DNA from: Streptomyces sp. MJM8645
GTDB taxonomy: Bacteria > Actinomycetota > Actinomycetes > Streptomycetales > Streptomycetaceae
Reading direction: 5' to 3'
DNA: 64,000 nt
NCBI RefSeq assembly: GCF_001625365.1
Contig: NZ_LJJF01000002.1
Coordinates: forward strand, 682,001 to 746,000
Shown here: one piece after another, positions 16,830 through 24,930 of the stretch
Layout: the number at the start of each line of letters is the position of its first letter
How positions within the stretch are numbered: position 1 is the first letter of the stretch
Translations under genes and position numbers: made by a program
The notes under the pieces: model-generated
Told to the model about the DNA's origin: nothing
What the model saw: the letters and a program-made list of their open reading frames with translations, nothing else
The model's database searches: none

Positions 16830-16872
16830 AGATTATTAGAGACCAGCCTCTAATAATCTGGAGGGTACCCTC
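16830..16872. promoter_or_regulatory. twin palindromic TetR operators
   Basis: A perfect inverted repeat AGATTATTAGAG-ACCAGC-CTCTAATAATCT spans 16830-16859. The palindrome GAGGGTACCCTC follows at 16861-16872, ending 6 bp before the TetR ATG. The AT-rich dyad fills the intergenic space of the divergent pair and must overlap both promoters. Confidence 0.75.
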
Positions 16873-16878
16873 TGATTC

Positions 16879-17550
16879 ATGGCGAGACCACCCCGATTCG
16901 ACACCGACCAGATCCTCGACGCCGCCGTCCGGCTGGCCGCCTCCGCCGGGCCGGCCGGCGTGACCATGTCCGCCGTCGCCCAGGCGATCGGCGCGCCGAG
17001 CGGGTCCATGTACCACCGCTTCCCCGGCCGTACGGCCCTGCTCGCCGAGGTGTGGCTGCGGACCGTGGAGCGCTTCCAGGAGGGGCACTTCGCCGCACTC
17101 GGCAGCGCCCCCGACCCCCACCCGGCCGCCCGCGCGGTCGCCCGGCACGTCATCTCCTGGAGCCGCGCCCACCCGCAGGAAGCCTCGCTCCTCCTCTACG
17201 GCGCCGAGGAGTTCGGCCGCGCCGGCTGGTCCGAGGAACACAAGGAGCGCGCGGACCTCGGCAACCAACGCGTGCTCGACTCCATCGGCTCCCTCGCCGA
17301 AACCCTCGGCGCGGCGGGCCCCCAGGACCACGAGCGCATCACCCTGGCCCTGATCGACCTGCCGCTGTCCGTGGTCCGCCGCCATCTGCGCGCCGGGCAA
17401 CCGCTGCCACCGCACGCGGAAGACCTCACCGAGGAATGCACGACGGCCCTGCTGGCCGGCGTGGAGGCTCCGCGGTCGGATGCCACCAAGCCGGAGACCT
17501 CCGCGGAGCTACACCGTCAGGCCTTGGCCGCCGGAGCGGCGAGCGCCTGA
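16879..17550 (+). CDS. TetR/AcrR-family transcriptional repressor
   Basis: Encodes 223 aa. The N-terminal HTH is typical: ILDAAVRLAASAG, VTMSAVAQAIGAPSGSMYHRF, then TALLAEVWLRTV. The C-terminal ligand-binding region is helical and variable. The ATG sits immediately after two palindromes shared with the divergent SRPBCC gene, so it probably represses itself and that gene until a small hydrophobic ligand binds. The last 34 bp overlap the 3' end of the convergent GH18-like gene. Confidence 0.88.
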   Translation: MARPPRFDTDQILDAAVRLAASAGPAGVTMSAVAQAIGAPSGSMYHRFPGRTALLAEVWLRTVERFQEGHFAALGSAPDPHPAARAVARHVISWSRAHPQEASLLLYGAEEFGRAGWSEEHKERADLGNQRVLDSIGSLAETLGAAGPQDHERITLALIDLPLSVVRRHLRAGQPLPPHAEDLTEECTTALLAGVEAPRSDATKPETSAELHRQALAAGAASA

Positions 17551-18449
17551 CGGACGGCGCAGTACCAGCTGGCAGGGCCGGTGGGGCAGTTGGGGCCGTC
17601 GACGTTGCGGGAGAGCGCGTATTCCCAGCCCGCGGCACCGGCGAAGTCCGGGTACTTGTCGGCGAGAGCGCGCAGCGTCCGCTGGAGGACCGGCATGTCG
17701 ACGTAGCCCTCGCAGTCCAGGTTGTCGTTGGTGATGCCGGCGGCGACGACCTTGGACGCGGGGAACTGGTTCCGGATGACCGCGTCGTAGTCGGCGGTGT
17801 CGGCGAGGCTGCCGTTGCCGCAGTAGAACTGGGTGTTGTACCAGCGGATCAGGGGGCCGACCTGCTTCTCGAGCGTGCGGTAGTCGAGGAAGGGGAGGTT
17901 GCCGCCCTCGGGCATGGTGAGCTCGCCGGGCCCCGGGGCAAGGGTGATCAGGAAGTCCGGCCCGAAGTCGGAGCGCAGCTGACGGATGAGCCTCTCGGCG
18001 GTCGCCTCGTGGAACGCCTCCTCGACGTCGAGGTCGATGCCGTCCAGCCGGTACGTCCTGAGGGCGTCGCGGACGGGCGGGTAGTACGTGCCGAAGTCCT
18101 TGTCGAGCAGCCCGTACGTCCCCTGCGCGGCGCCGCCGAGGAGCGCGGTGACCTTGACGCCCTTCGCCTGCACCGAGGCGATGTCACGCCACATCGGGAC
18201 GTACTTGGCCGCGGAGGGCGGGTCGTCGTTCAGGGTGAGGATCGGGTACTGGGCGGGATCGTTGAGGTGGAACGCGGCCACCTCCACCACGTCCGCGTGA
18301 CCGATCAGGGGCACCGGGGAGACGTACTGGCTGCCGGGGTCGCCCGTGGTCGTGCCGGTCTGGTAGAACGCGACGACGTGACGGCTCGCCGACGCCTTCG
18401 CCGCGGGAGAGGTGCCTCGCACCCCGTCCGGGTGTCCGTGACTGCTCAT
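17517..18449 (-). CDS. GH18-family chitinase/endo-beta-N-acetylglucosaminidase-like protein
   Basis: Encodes 310 aa; AGGAGGAA precedes the ATG. The DGIDLDVEE sequence matches the GH18 catalytic signature DxxDxDxE, with the final Glu as proton donor. Nearby TIM-barrel elements include VKVTALLGGAA, FLITLAPGPGE, IRWYNTQFYCGNG and ASWYCAVRQAL. The spacing and the WYNTQFY strand fit endo-beta-N-acetylglucosaminidase-type members. It lacks a recognisable signal peptide, unlike most secreted chitinases, so it may be intracellular or use another route. It overlaps the end of the TetR gene by 34 bp. Confidence 0.8.
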   Translation of the reverse strand: MSSHGHPDGVRGTSPAAKASASRHVVAFYQTGTTTGDPGSQYVSPVPLIGHADVVEVAAFHLNDPAQYPILTLNDDPPSAAKYVPMWRDIASVQAKGVKVTALLGGAAQGTYGLLDKDFGTYYPPVRDALRTYRLDGIDLDVEEAFHEATAERLIRQLRSDFGPDFLITLAPGPGELTMPEGGNLPFLDYRTLEKQVGPLIRWYNTQFYCGNGSLADTADYDAVIRNQFPASKVVAAGITNDNLDCEGYVDMPVLQRTLRALADKYPDFAGAAGWEYALSRNVDGPNCPTGPASWYCAVRQALAAPAAKA

Positions 18450-18625
18450 GGGCGGGTTCCTCCTGAGTGCTCGGCCACAGCCCTGCTGTGGGTCACCAGG
18501 AAGCGTGCCGCCCCGCCCGGGAGGGTCGTACGCATTCCCACCACGCGTCCCGGAATTCCACTCCGCCAGCCCCGTGCCACCGCCGCCGCGCATCGGCCCG
18601 GCCCGCCGGGTCGGAGGAGGCTGGC

Positions 18626-19051
18626 TCAGTCGACGCAGAACTCGTTGCCCTCGATGTCCTGCATCACGATGCACGAATCGTGGCCGTCATAGAGCAGTCG
18701 CACGCGTACCGCGCCGAGCGCGAGCAGCCGGGTGCACTCGGCTTCGAGCGTGGCGAGGCGCTCTTCGCCCACGAGCCCGGTGCCGACCCGCACGTCGAGG
18801 TGCACCCGGTTCTTGACGACCTTGCCCTCGGGAACGCGCTGGAAGAACAGTCGCGGGCCCACCCCTGAGGGGTCGATGCAGGCTGACCACGAACCCCGGT
18901 CCTCAGCAGGCTGGGAGCGGTCGTACTCGTCCCAGGTGGCGAACCCCTTCGGCGACGGCGATTCGTACCCCAGCACCTCGCACCAGAAGCGGGCGACGCG
19001 CCGGGGTTCCGCGCAGTCGAAGGTGACTTGAAACTTCTTGATCAATGACAT
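18626..19051 (-). CDS. VOC-superfamily (glyoxalase-like) protein
   Basis: Encodes 141 aa. It has two beta-alpha-beta-beta-beta modules of the vicinal-oxygen-chelate fold. One begins FQVTFDCAEPRRVARFWCEVLGY; the second includes NRVHLDVRVG and ends IVMQDIEGNEFCVD. Members include glyoxalases, dioxygenases and antibiotic-binding resistance proteins. The motif GNEFC near the C-terminus is common in the Glyoxalase_6-like subgroup. It lies next to the biosynthetic region, so a binding or resistance role is possible but unproven. Confidence 0.8.
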   Translation of the reverse strand: MSLIKKFQVTFDCAEPRRVARFWCEVLGYESPSPKGFATWDEYDRSQPAEDRGSWSACIDPSGVGPRLFFQRVPEGKVVKNRVHLDVRVGTGLVGEERLATLEAECTRLLALGAVRVRLLYDGHDSCIVMQDIEGNEFCVD

Positions 19052-19203
19052 AAGCGCACCATAACAGGGGGTCTCTTGCTCATCTCCCGTCAGGAATAAG
19101 CATGCTGACGGGAGGCCGGAACCTCGGCCAGCCGATCCGGCGACGGCGCAGCGGACCTCCGGTGGCACCCGGCCTGGTCCGGGCGCGCCGCCGGAGGAGC
19201 CCC

Positions 19204-20226
19204 TCAACCCTCGTCCCCGCTCTCCAGCAGGCTGTTCTTCCGCAGCAGGTAGCCCAGCTGGAGGCGGCTGGTGGCCCCGAGCTCCCGCATGATCTCCGAG
19301 ACGTGCCGCTGGCACGTCCGCACCGAGATACCCAGGGCCCGGGCCGTGGCACGGTCGTCGGCGCCGTCGACGAGGTGTTGCAGGATGGAGCGCTGCGTCT
19401 GGTTGGTCAGGCCCTGGATGAAGGCCTTCTCCCGGGGCTTCCCGATGGGCTCGCCCGCCGTCCAGAAGCGGTTGAACATCTCCACCGCCAAGGCCACGAG
19501 GTCCTCGTTGCGCACGATCAGGGCACCGCCGGGCACCTCGCGCAGCGGCACCAGGAACGCCTTCCGGTCGAAGACCAGGAACCAGGCCAGGCTCCCGGTC
19601 ACCGTCCTGACCTCCGCGCCCATTCCGGCGACCTCCTCGGCGTAGGCCACCGTCGGGGGGTGGAATCGGGCCGCGTGCTGGTAGAGGGTCCGCAGCCGCA
19701 CGCCGCGGTGGAGTAACTCGCCCTCCCAGTTGCGGGATCCGGGCAGTTCGGCGGCCGGGCGGGGCCCTCCGGGCAGCGCGGCCAGGACCTCGTGGCGGCT
19801 CTCGCCCGCGTACCGCTCCACCGTGCGGAGCGCCTTGTCCGCCGATTCGATCCGCTCGAACTGAGGCCCCTGGAAGCCGCTCTGCCGGGCCGCGTAGATG
19901 AGGCCCAGTTCGGCGAGCTGCTCCCGGGCGACCATCAGGTCCGATTGGGCGCCCTGCAGACGCTCCTCCCAGCCCTCGAGGAGCCGGTCGGAGACGTGCG
20001 CCGGGTCGACGGCGGCCAGTCGGCCGGCCGCCAGCCGACGGACCAGGCCCGCCTTGACGAGTCGCTCCACCGTGGAGGCAGATGCCGCCCGGCCCTCCCC
20101 GGAGGACAGCTCCTCCGGGCGCATGGGCCCGTCGTTCACGATGCGCCGGTACGAAGCCAGCTCCGTCAGCGTCAACTGCACCGGTCGGAGACCGGGCCGG
20201 GTGCGTTCCCTGAGTAAGGAATCCAT
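19204..20226 (-). CDS. TrmB/LuxR-type transcriptional regulator, probable cluster regulator
   Basis: Encodes 340 aa. GGTGAGG precedes the ATG. The N-terminus looks like a TrmB-type winged helix (residues 15-65), and a helical linker follows (about 85-115). The middle region contains LLHRGVRLRTLYQHAARFHP, typical of streptomycete regulators with a phospholipase-D-like sensor fold. The C-terminus is a LuxR HTH (RATARALGISVRTCQRHVSEIM). Such proteins are often found at the edges of biosynthetic clusters. It is divergent from the alpha/beta hydrolase and is the only obvious pathway-specific regulator here. No receiver domain or ATPase domain is present. Confidence 0.8.
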   Translation of the reverse strand: MDSLLRERTRPGLRPVQLTLTELASYRRIVNDGPMRPEELSSGEGRAASASTVERLVKAGLVRRLAAGRLAAVDPAHVSDRLLEGWEERLQGAQSDLMVAREQLAELGLIYAARQSGFQGPQFERIESADKALRTVERYAGESRHEVLAALPGGPRPAAELPGSRNWEGELLHRGVRLRTLYQHAARFHPPTVAYAEEVAGMGAEVRTVTGSLAWFLVFDRKAFLVPLREVPGGALIVRNEDLVALAVEMFNRFWTAGEPIGKPREKAFIQGLTNQTQRSILQHLVDGADDRATARALGISVRTCQRHVSEIMRELGATSRLQLGYLLRKNSLLESGDEG

Positions 20227-20443
20227 CCCCTCACCTTCCGTCGAGTCGAGGCCGGGGGTGGGAGGACACGACGGATCGAAGGGGAGCGGAGCGGAACGGG
20301 CCGGACGGCTCCGGCGGGCCCGGAGCGGGAACACGGGTCACGTGCAACAAACCCCCGCCACCGGCCGGCTGCCTTCCTCCCCGTGCCCGGTTTGCTCCGG
20401 CCCTTTCGTCAACAGCCGTGCCACGAACCCCCGTACGTCCGGT

Positions 20444-20510
20444 CAGTATACTGGTGGCGCACGATTGCAGTGTGACATTTTTCTGCTGACCAAAAGTCAA
20501 CTCCCTGTCC
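20444..20510. promoter_or_regulatory. AT-rich divergent control region
   Basis: In the 295-bp gap between the LuxR and hydrolase genes, a palindrome CAGTATACTG (20444-20453) is followed by a locally AT-rich stretch with TGAC-CAAAA-GTCA (about 20487-20499). Either could be an operator. No consensus -35/-10 pair is convincing. Confidence 0.35.
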
Positions 20511-20521
20511 GAAGGGGCGTC

Positions 20522-21307
20522 ATGGGCGTCGTACGCAAGACCGTTCACCCGATCGACGGCGAGCAGCTGAGCGTGTACACGGTGGACCCGGGGCCCGGCA
20601 CCGTCGCAGACCGCATCGGCGTTGTCGTCATGCACGGCGCGGGCAACGGCAGCAAGGAGCGCAACCTGCCGCTCGCCGAGGACTTCGCCGCACTCGGGTA
20701 CCCGGCCGTCGCCCTGGACTTCTCCGGCCACGGGGAGAGCACCGGCGAACTGCGCGACCTCAGCCTCCGCCGGCGCCGGCACCAGGCCGCGGCCGTGATC
20801 GAGGAGGTCTTCGGCGCCGACCTGCCGCTCGCCCTGGTCGGCTTCAGCATGAGCGGTCAGACCCTCGCCGACCTGGTAGCGCTGTACGGCGGCCGGGTGG
20901 CGGCGCTCGCCGCCTGCGCCCCCGGAATCTACGGCGCGGAGGCCTGGGACGTGCCCTTCGGCTCCGGGTTCACCGAACTGATCCGCAGGCCCGGCAGCTG
21001 GCGGACCAGCTCCGCGCCCGGCACCTTCGCGCGGTTCAACGGCCGGGCCCTGCTGGTGGTCCCGGAGCAGGACGCCGTCATCCCGCCCGGCGTCACCGAC
21101 CTGGTCCGCACGTCGCTGGCCGCGAAGGCCGACTTCTCCGAGCTGCGCCTCGCGGGGGCCGACCACCGGCTCGGGGCCTGGCTGGCCGACCACCCGGAGG
21201 ACCGGCAGCGCCTCGTCAGCGCACTGCTGCGGCCACGTCCGTCAGTACCGGGCCCAGGAAGCGACGTCCGATCCGCTGGAACTGGCGGGGGTCTCCGGTC
21301 GTCATGA
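20522..21307 (+). CDS. alpha/beta hydrolase
   Basis: Encodes 261 aa; AAGGGG precedes the ATG. The alpha/beta-hydrolase landmarks are VVMHGAGNGSKERN (oxyanion loop), ALDFSGHGESTGE, nucleophile elbow VGFSMSGQTL (Ser in GFSMSG), VPEQDAVIPP (acid) and AGADHRLG (His). It resembles dienelactone-hydrolase or esterase-type proteins. Because the assembly line lacks a thioesterase domain, a role in chain release or editing is worth considering, but there is no direct evidence. Its last 92 bp overlap the convergent racemase gene. Confidence 0.75.
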   Translation: MGVVRKTVHPIDGEQLSVYTVDPGPGTVADRIGVVVMHGAGNGSKERNLPLAEDFAALGYPAVALDFSGHGESTGELRDLSLRRRRHQAAAVIEEVFGADLPLALVGFSMSGQTLADLVALYGGRVAALAACAPGIYGAEAWDVPFGSGFTELIRRPGSWRTSSAPGTFARFNGRALLVVPEQDAVIPPGVTDLVRTSLAAKADFSELRLAGADHRLGAWLADHPEDRQRLVSALLRPRPSVPGPGSDVRSAGTGGGLRSS

Positions 21308-22073
21308 AGACGTGCCGCGGCGCGGACCGCGCACGGGCCAGGCCCAGCTTCCCGAGCTGCCAGGCGACGTCCTTGGCGGACTCCTCCGCGCTGGAGATGA
21401 GCGACACCCCCTCGCCCATCTCGTCCGCGATCACCTCCGCCAGCAGTGGGTAGTGGGTGCACCCGAGGACAAGGGTGTCGACCCCGGCCGCCTTCGGCAC
21501 CGCCAGGTACTCGCGGGCGGCGGCGGCCAGGCCCGGGCCCGCGACGACTCCGCGTTCCACGAAGTCGACGAACCGGGGGCAGGACTGCACCGTCAGCCGG
21601 ACGTGCGGCGCGGCCGCGAAGGCGTCCTCGTACGACATGGACGTCTTCGTGGCCGCGGTGCAGATCACACCGACCCGCCCGCTCCGCGTCACGGCCGCTG
21701 CCTCCCGCACGCTCGGGCAGATCACCTCGATAACCGGCACGTCGTAGCGCTCGCGGGCGTCGCGCAGCATCGCCGAACTCGCCGAGTTGCAGGCGATGAC
21801 CAGCATCTTGACGCCCAGGGCCACCAGTTGGTCGAGGCACTCCAGGGCATACGAGCGCACCTCGGCGATGCTCCGCGGTCCGTAGGGGGAGCGGGCGCTG
21901 TCCGCCAGGTAGACGATCGACTCCCACGGCAGCCGGTCGAGGACGGCCCGGGCCACCGTCAGTCCGCCGAACCCGGAGTCGAAGATGCCGATCTGGGCGT
22001 CCGGCCCCGGCCGGGCCCCGGGGCCGGACGCCCCGCCGTACGGACCGGTCGACACCCGCTCGAACTCGATCAC
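21216..22073 (-). CDS. murI-like: glutamate/aspartate racemase family (MurI-like)
   Basis: Encodes 285 aa. It contains the full set of cofactor-independent racemase motifs: IFDSGFGGLTV (D32, S33), IACNSASS with catalytic C95, and LGCTHYPLL with catalytic C205 and H207. The N-terminus carries a 25-residue Gly/Pro-rich extension. MurI makes D-glutamate for peptidoglycan. A copy inside a peptide gene cluster may supply a D-acidic amino acid as building block, or act as an extra copy for self-protection. It is separated from the upstream hydroxylase gene by a strong hairpin, so it may have its own promoter. Confidence 0.85.
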   Translation of the reverse strand: MIEFERVSTGPYGGASGPGARPGPDAQIGIFDSGFGGLTVARAVLDRLPWESIVYLADSARSPYGPRSIAEVRSYALECLDQLVALGVKMLVIACNSASSAMLRDARERYDVPVIEVICPSVREAAAVTRSGRVGVICTAATKTSMSYEDAFAAAPHVRLTVQSCPRFVDFVERGVVAGPGLAAAAREYLAVPKAAGVDTLVLGCTHYPLLAEVIADEMGEGVSLISSAEESAKDVAWQLGKLGLARARSAPRHVFMTTGDPRQFQRIGRRFLGPVLTDVAAAVR

Positions 22074-22137
22074 CCCTGTTCCTCCTCCCGAGGTCCGACG
22101 TCCTACCAGCCGCCGCGCGGCCGTCCCGTCCCGCCCT

Positions 22138-22175
22138 GCGGGTCCTGTCGGCCCGGTCGGGCCGACAGGACCCGC
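22138..22175 (-). terminator. terminator after the hydroxylase gene
   Basis: Perfect 17-bp stem: GCGGGTCCTGTCGGCCC (22138-22154) pairs with 22159-22175 around a GGTC loop. It lies 11 bp past the hydroxylase stop on the minus strand and would limit read-through into the racemase gene. Confidence 0.8.
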
Positions 22176-22185
22176 GGCATGGTTC

Positions 22186-23163
22186 TCAGGCCGCGATGGC
22201 GCGGCTCATCGTGTCCGCGCGCAGCATGCTGGACTTGCGCAGGTCGTTGGTCACGCAGAGCCGCGACAGCCACCGCGAACGGCCCTCGGGCAGCGGCGTG
22301 TAGGCGTCACGGGCGTGCGCGCAGCGGTAGTTGTCCACGTAGACGAACTCGCCGCCCCGCAGGACCAGGGTCACCTTGTTCCGCTGCAGGAACTCGTGGA
22401 GCTTCTCCAACGCGGTCCGCTCGATCCCGGTCAACTCGTCGATCCGCAGGGCGGCGAAGTTCACCCGGAAGTACGGGTTCTCGCGGTTCCCGAAGAAGAT
22501 GGACTGCTGCTCCTCGTCGATCACGCCCGAGGTCTCGTGGATGGGGTTGTGGCCGATCCGGAACCGCGGCTCCCAGAGGACCTCCCACTCCTGCGGGGTC
22601 AGCGTGTCGATGCCCTCGATGCTCGACAGGGTCGTACCCGCGCCCTCGTCGTTCCGCAGGCAGACCAGACCGAGGAAGTCGGGCCGGGTCGGGTGGAAGG
22701 CGTCCTCGATGTGGAAGCCGAAGTCGTGGTTGGAACCGGAGCTGGAATTCGCGACGCCGGCCAGGCCCGGGATCGGGATGATCGAGTTGAAGAGGCTGCC
22801 CGCGCGCTGCGAGACGTACCCGATCGGCTCCCCGAGCAGGCTTCCGTAGAGCCCGTGCAGAACCTGGCTCTCGTTGATCTCGTAGCCGGGCTCGGTCTCC
22901 ACGTAGCGGGTCGGCGTGGGACTGAGGGCGCCCCGCGTGGCCGGGGAGCCCACCATGTGGAGTGCGACCTCCCGCTCGTTGCGCTTGAAGGAGTAGAACG
23001 TCTCCCGGATGCGGCGGGGCAGTTCGTGCGCGATGACGTGTGCCTGTTCGAGGAAGTAGTGCTGATCGAGGATCCGGGGATCGAGCAGGACATCGTCGAG
23101 CAGCTTCCGGACCTGCAGCGCCTCGGAATCGGTCAGCTCAAGTCGTAGAACCGAAGTTGGCAT
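22186..23163 (-). CDS. VioC/AsnO-type Fe(II)/2-oxoglutarate amino-acid beta-hydroxylase
   Basis: Encodes 325 aa; an AGAGGGAGAA ribosome site precedes the ATG. The iron triad is H151-x-E153 (GFHIEDAFHPTR) and H283 (RCAHARDAY), with R297 fourteen residues later to bind 2-oxoglutarate. The use of HxE instead of HxD and the 14-residue His-Arg spacing match VioC (L-Arg) and AsnO (L-Asn) hydroxylases of the clavaminate-synthase-like family. It therefore probably hydroxylates the beta-carbon of a free amino acid before loading. The substrate cannot be read from sequence. A 27-bp tandem repeat lies upstream and a strong terminator downstream. Confidence 0.85.
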   Translation of the reverse strand: MPTSVLRLELTDSEALQVRKLLDDVLLDPRILDQHYFLEQAHVIAHELPRRIRETFYSFKRNEREVALHMVGSPATRGALSPTPTRYVETEPGYEINESQVLHGLYGSLLGEPIGYVSQRAGSLFNSIIPIPGLAGVANSSSGSNHDFGFHIEDAFHPTRPDFLGLVCLRNDEGAGTTLSSIEGIDTLTPQEWEVLWEPRFRIGHNPIHETSGVIDEEQQSIFFGNRENPYFRVNFAALRIDELTGIERTALEKLHEFLQRNKVTLVLRGGEFVYVDNYRCAHARDAYTPLPEGRSRWLSRLCVTNDLRKSSMLRADTMSRAIAA

Positions 23164-23243
23164 GGTTCTCCCTCTCGGGTCGGGAATGGTCGGAGAAGAA
23201 TGGTGGGCGGTGACATCCGGCCGCCTCGGCCCATCGGGATGTT

Positions 23244-23342
23244 CGGCACGTTCGGCGCTTTCGCCGGGCTCGGCACGTTCGGCGCTTTCGCCGGGCTCGG
23301 CACGTTCGGCGCTTTCACCGGGCTCGGCACGATCGGCGCCTT
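23244..23342. repeat. 27-bp tandem repeat upstream of hydroxylase gene
   Basis: Three near-exact copies start at 23244, 23271 and 23298, and a partial fourth copy starts at 23325. The unit begins GGCACGTTCGGCGCTTTCGC. Because 27 is a multiple of three, all frames stay open. The plus strand would encode GTFGAFAGL repeats and the minus strand SPAKAPNVP repeats. No start has convincing support. The remaining parts of the 402-bp gap (23164-23243 and 23343-23565) hold nothing recognisable except the hydroxylase ribosome site. Confidence 0.8.
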
Positions 23343-23565
23343 CCGGCGCTTACGGCACCGGCGGACCTCGCAGCTCGAACCGGATAGGGGAAGACCGGTG
23401 GCGCGCGGCCGGAGCCCGGTCGCATCCGCGACCGAGTGCGACCGGTTTCAGCTTCCCACGCCCCGTCGGCCCCGGACAGGATGATCGGGCGTCACAATCA
23501 CGACTGACGCAATCCGGAAACGGGGCACCCGCGTTCGGCGCCGGGGACTTCGGCCGACCGCCGGA

Positions 23566-24798
23566 TCAGGCGGACTGCGCCGGCAGAGGATCCAGCTCAA
23601 TCGTCAGGGCCGCGACGGAGTCCCGCAGGCGCGCGGTCAGGGCCTCGTTGGAGGACTCGACGACGACGATGTGGCCGAGCCTCGTCATGAACCCCCGGGG
23701 CGGCAGCGCCATGTCCTGCCCGGGCGTCGCGTGCCAGACCAGCTCGTGCCACAGCTCCTCCGCGCCTGCCCGGTGCCCCAGGGTGCGGACCCGCCCGTCG
23801 TGCGACGGGTAGACCATGCGGACGCCGGCGAACAGTTCGCGCTCAGGGCGCACTTCGACCCGCCCCCCGGTCAGCGCGGCCACCGTGAGCGCCACCTGGT
23901 CCACCCCGGTGGCCAGCCGGGTCGCGTACGGGATCTTCTCCCCGCCCAGCCGGGCCGCCGTCTCGATCATGCGGGGCCCCCGCGCCGTGATCCGCAACTC
24001 CGAGTGCGTCGCCCCGTAGGTGATCCCCAGCGCGTGGTGGGCCGCCACCACGACCCGCTCGATCTCCGCGTACCCCGGGTACGTCGACGGCTTCCGGCAG
24101 ACGTGGCCGAGCTCCTCGAAGTAGGGGGCGAACCCCACCTCCTTCTCGGTCAACCCGCAGATGTGGACCTGCCCGTCCTGGACGACGGACTCCACACTGA
24201 GTTCCGGGCCCTCCAGGTACTCCTCCACCAGGACTCCGGGGACGGTGTCGATCCGGTCGATCCGAGCACCGACCGCCACCTGGAACAGCTCGCGGAGCCG
24301 CTCCTCGTCGTCGACCCGGACGACCCCGTAACTGCCCCCGAGGTTGCGGGGCTTGAGGACGACCGGGTAGCCGATGAGCTCGGCGGCCTCGGCCGCCCGG
24401 TCCGCCGTCATGGCGAGAACGCTCTGGGCCGAAGGGACGCCGGCCACCCGGAACGCCTCCCGCATCAGCCGCTTGTCCCGGCTCCTGGCCGCCGCCTCCC
24501 GCGACAGCCCGGGCAGGCCCAGCGCATGCGCCACCTCCGCCGCGAGCTCGACGTGCGCCTCGTCGTAGGTCAGGACCCCGTCGAAGGGCTCCGCGGCGTG
24601 CAGCTTCTCCGTCAGTCCCACCACCTGGGTCCGATCCCGCAGGTCCACCTCGTACGTGACGTCGACGAGCGGGGCGGCCCACGGCCGCTGGGGCGCGGCC
24701 TGCACCGCGGTCACCCGGATTCCCGCCGCACGCAGGTCCTCCAGGATGTACCGGCGGTACACCTCAGTGCCCACGCTGATCACCAACAGATGCGTCAT
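23566..24798 (-). CDS. ATP-grasp carboxylate-amine ligase (first)
   Basis: Encodes 410 aa. The layout is that of ATP-grasp ligases: an N-terminal Rossmann-like domain (HLLVISVGTEVYRRYIL), LMREAFRVAGVPS, then the ATP-binding lobe with [16 protein letters not shown] and VLVEEYLEGPELSVESVV. The Mg-binding region includes HSELRITARGPRMIETAARLGG. These enzymes activate a carboxylate as acyl-phosphate and join it to an amine; many form dipeptides (BacD/DdaF-like). GGAAGAG precedes the start. The leader contains short direct repeats of GTTGACTC type (about 24816-24840). It follows the MFS gene on the same strand. Confidence 0.82.
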   Translation of the reverse strand: MTHLLVISVGTEVYRRYILEDLRAAGIRVTAVQAAPQRPWAAPLVDVTYEVDLRDRTQVVGLTEKLHAAEPFDGVLTYDEAHVELAAEVAHALGLPGLSREAAARSRDKRLMREAFRVAGVPSAQSVLAMTADRAAEAAELIGYPVVLKPRNLGGSYGVVRVDDEERLRELFQVAVGARIDRIDTVPGVLVEEYLEGPELSVESVVQDGQVHICGLTEKEVGFAPYFEELGHVCRKPSTYPGYAEIERVVVAAHHALGITYGATHSELRITARGPRMIETAARLGGEKIPYATRLATGVDQVALTVAALTGGRVEVRPERELFAGVRMVYPSHDGRVRTLGHRAGAEELWHELVWHATPGQDMALPPRGFMTRLGHIVVVESSNEALTARLRDSVAALTIELDPLPAQSA

Positions 24799-24930
24799 GA
24801 CGTTCTCTTCCCTCCGTTGACTCGTTGACTTGACGACTTGGTGACCCGCCGGGGCGATGCGGGACAGGTCGGCACATCGGCACGTGGACGCGTCGACGTG
24901 CCCGTAACCGGAGCGGGCCGACCGCACCGG

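Noticed and set aside
23244-23342. CRISPR-like array
   Set aside because: The repeats are directly adjacent with no unique spacers, and no cas genes are present.
23200-23484. A small gene encoding GTFGAFAGL repeats
   Set aside because: The ribosome site is too close to the ATG, and the frame after the repeats looks random. It is better explained by a 27-bp tandem repeat, so it is kept as a repeat only.
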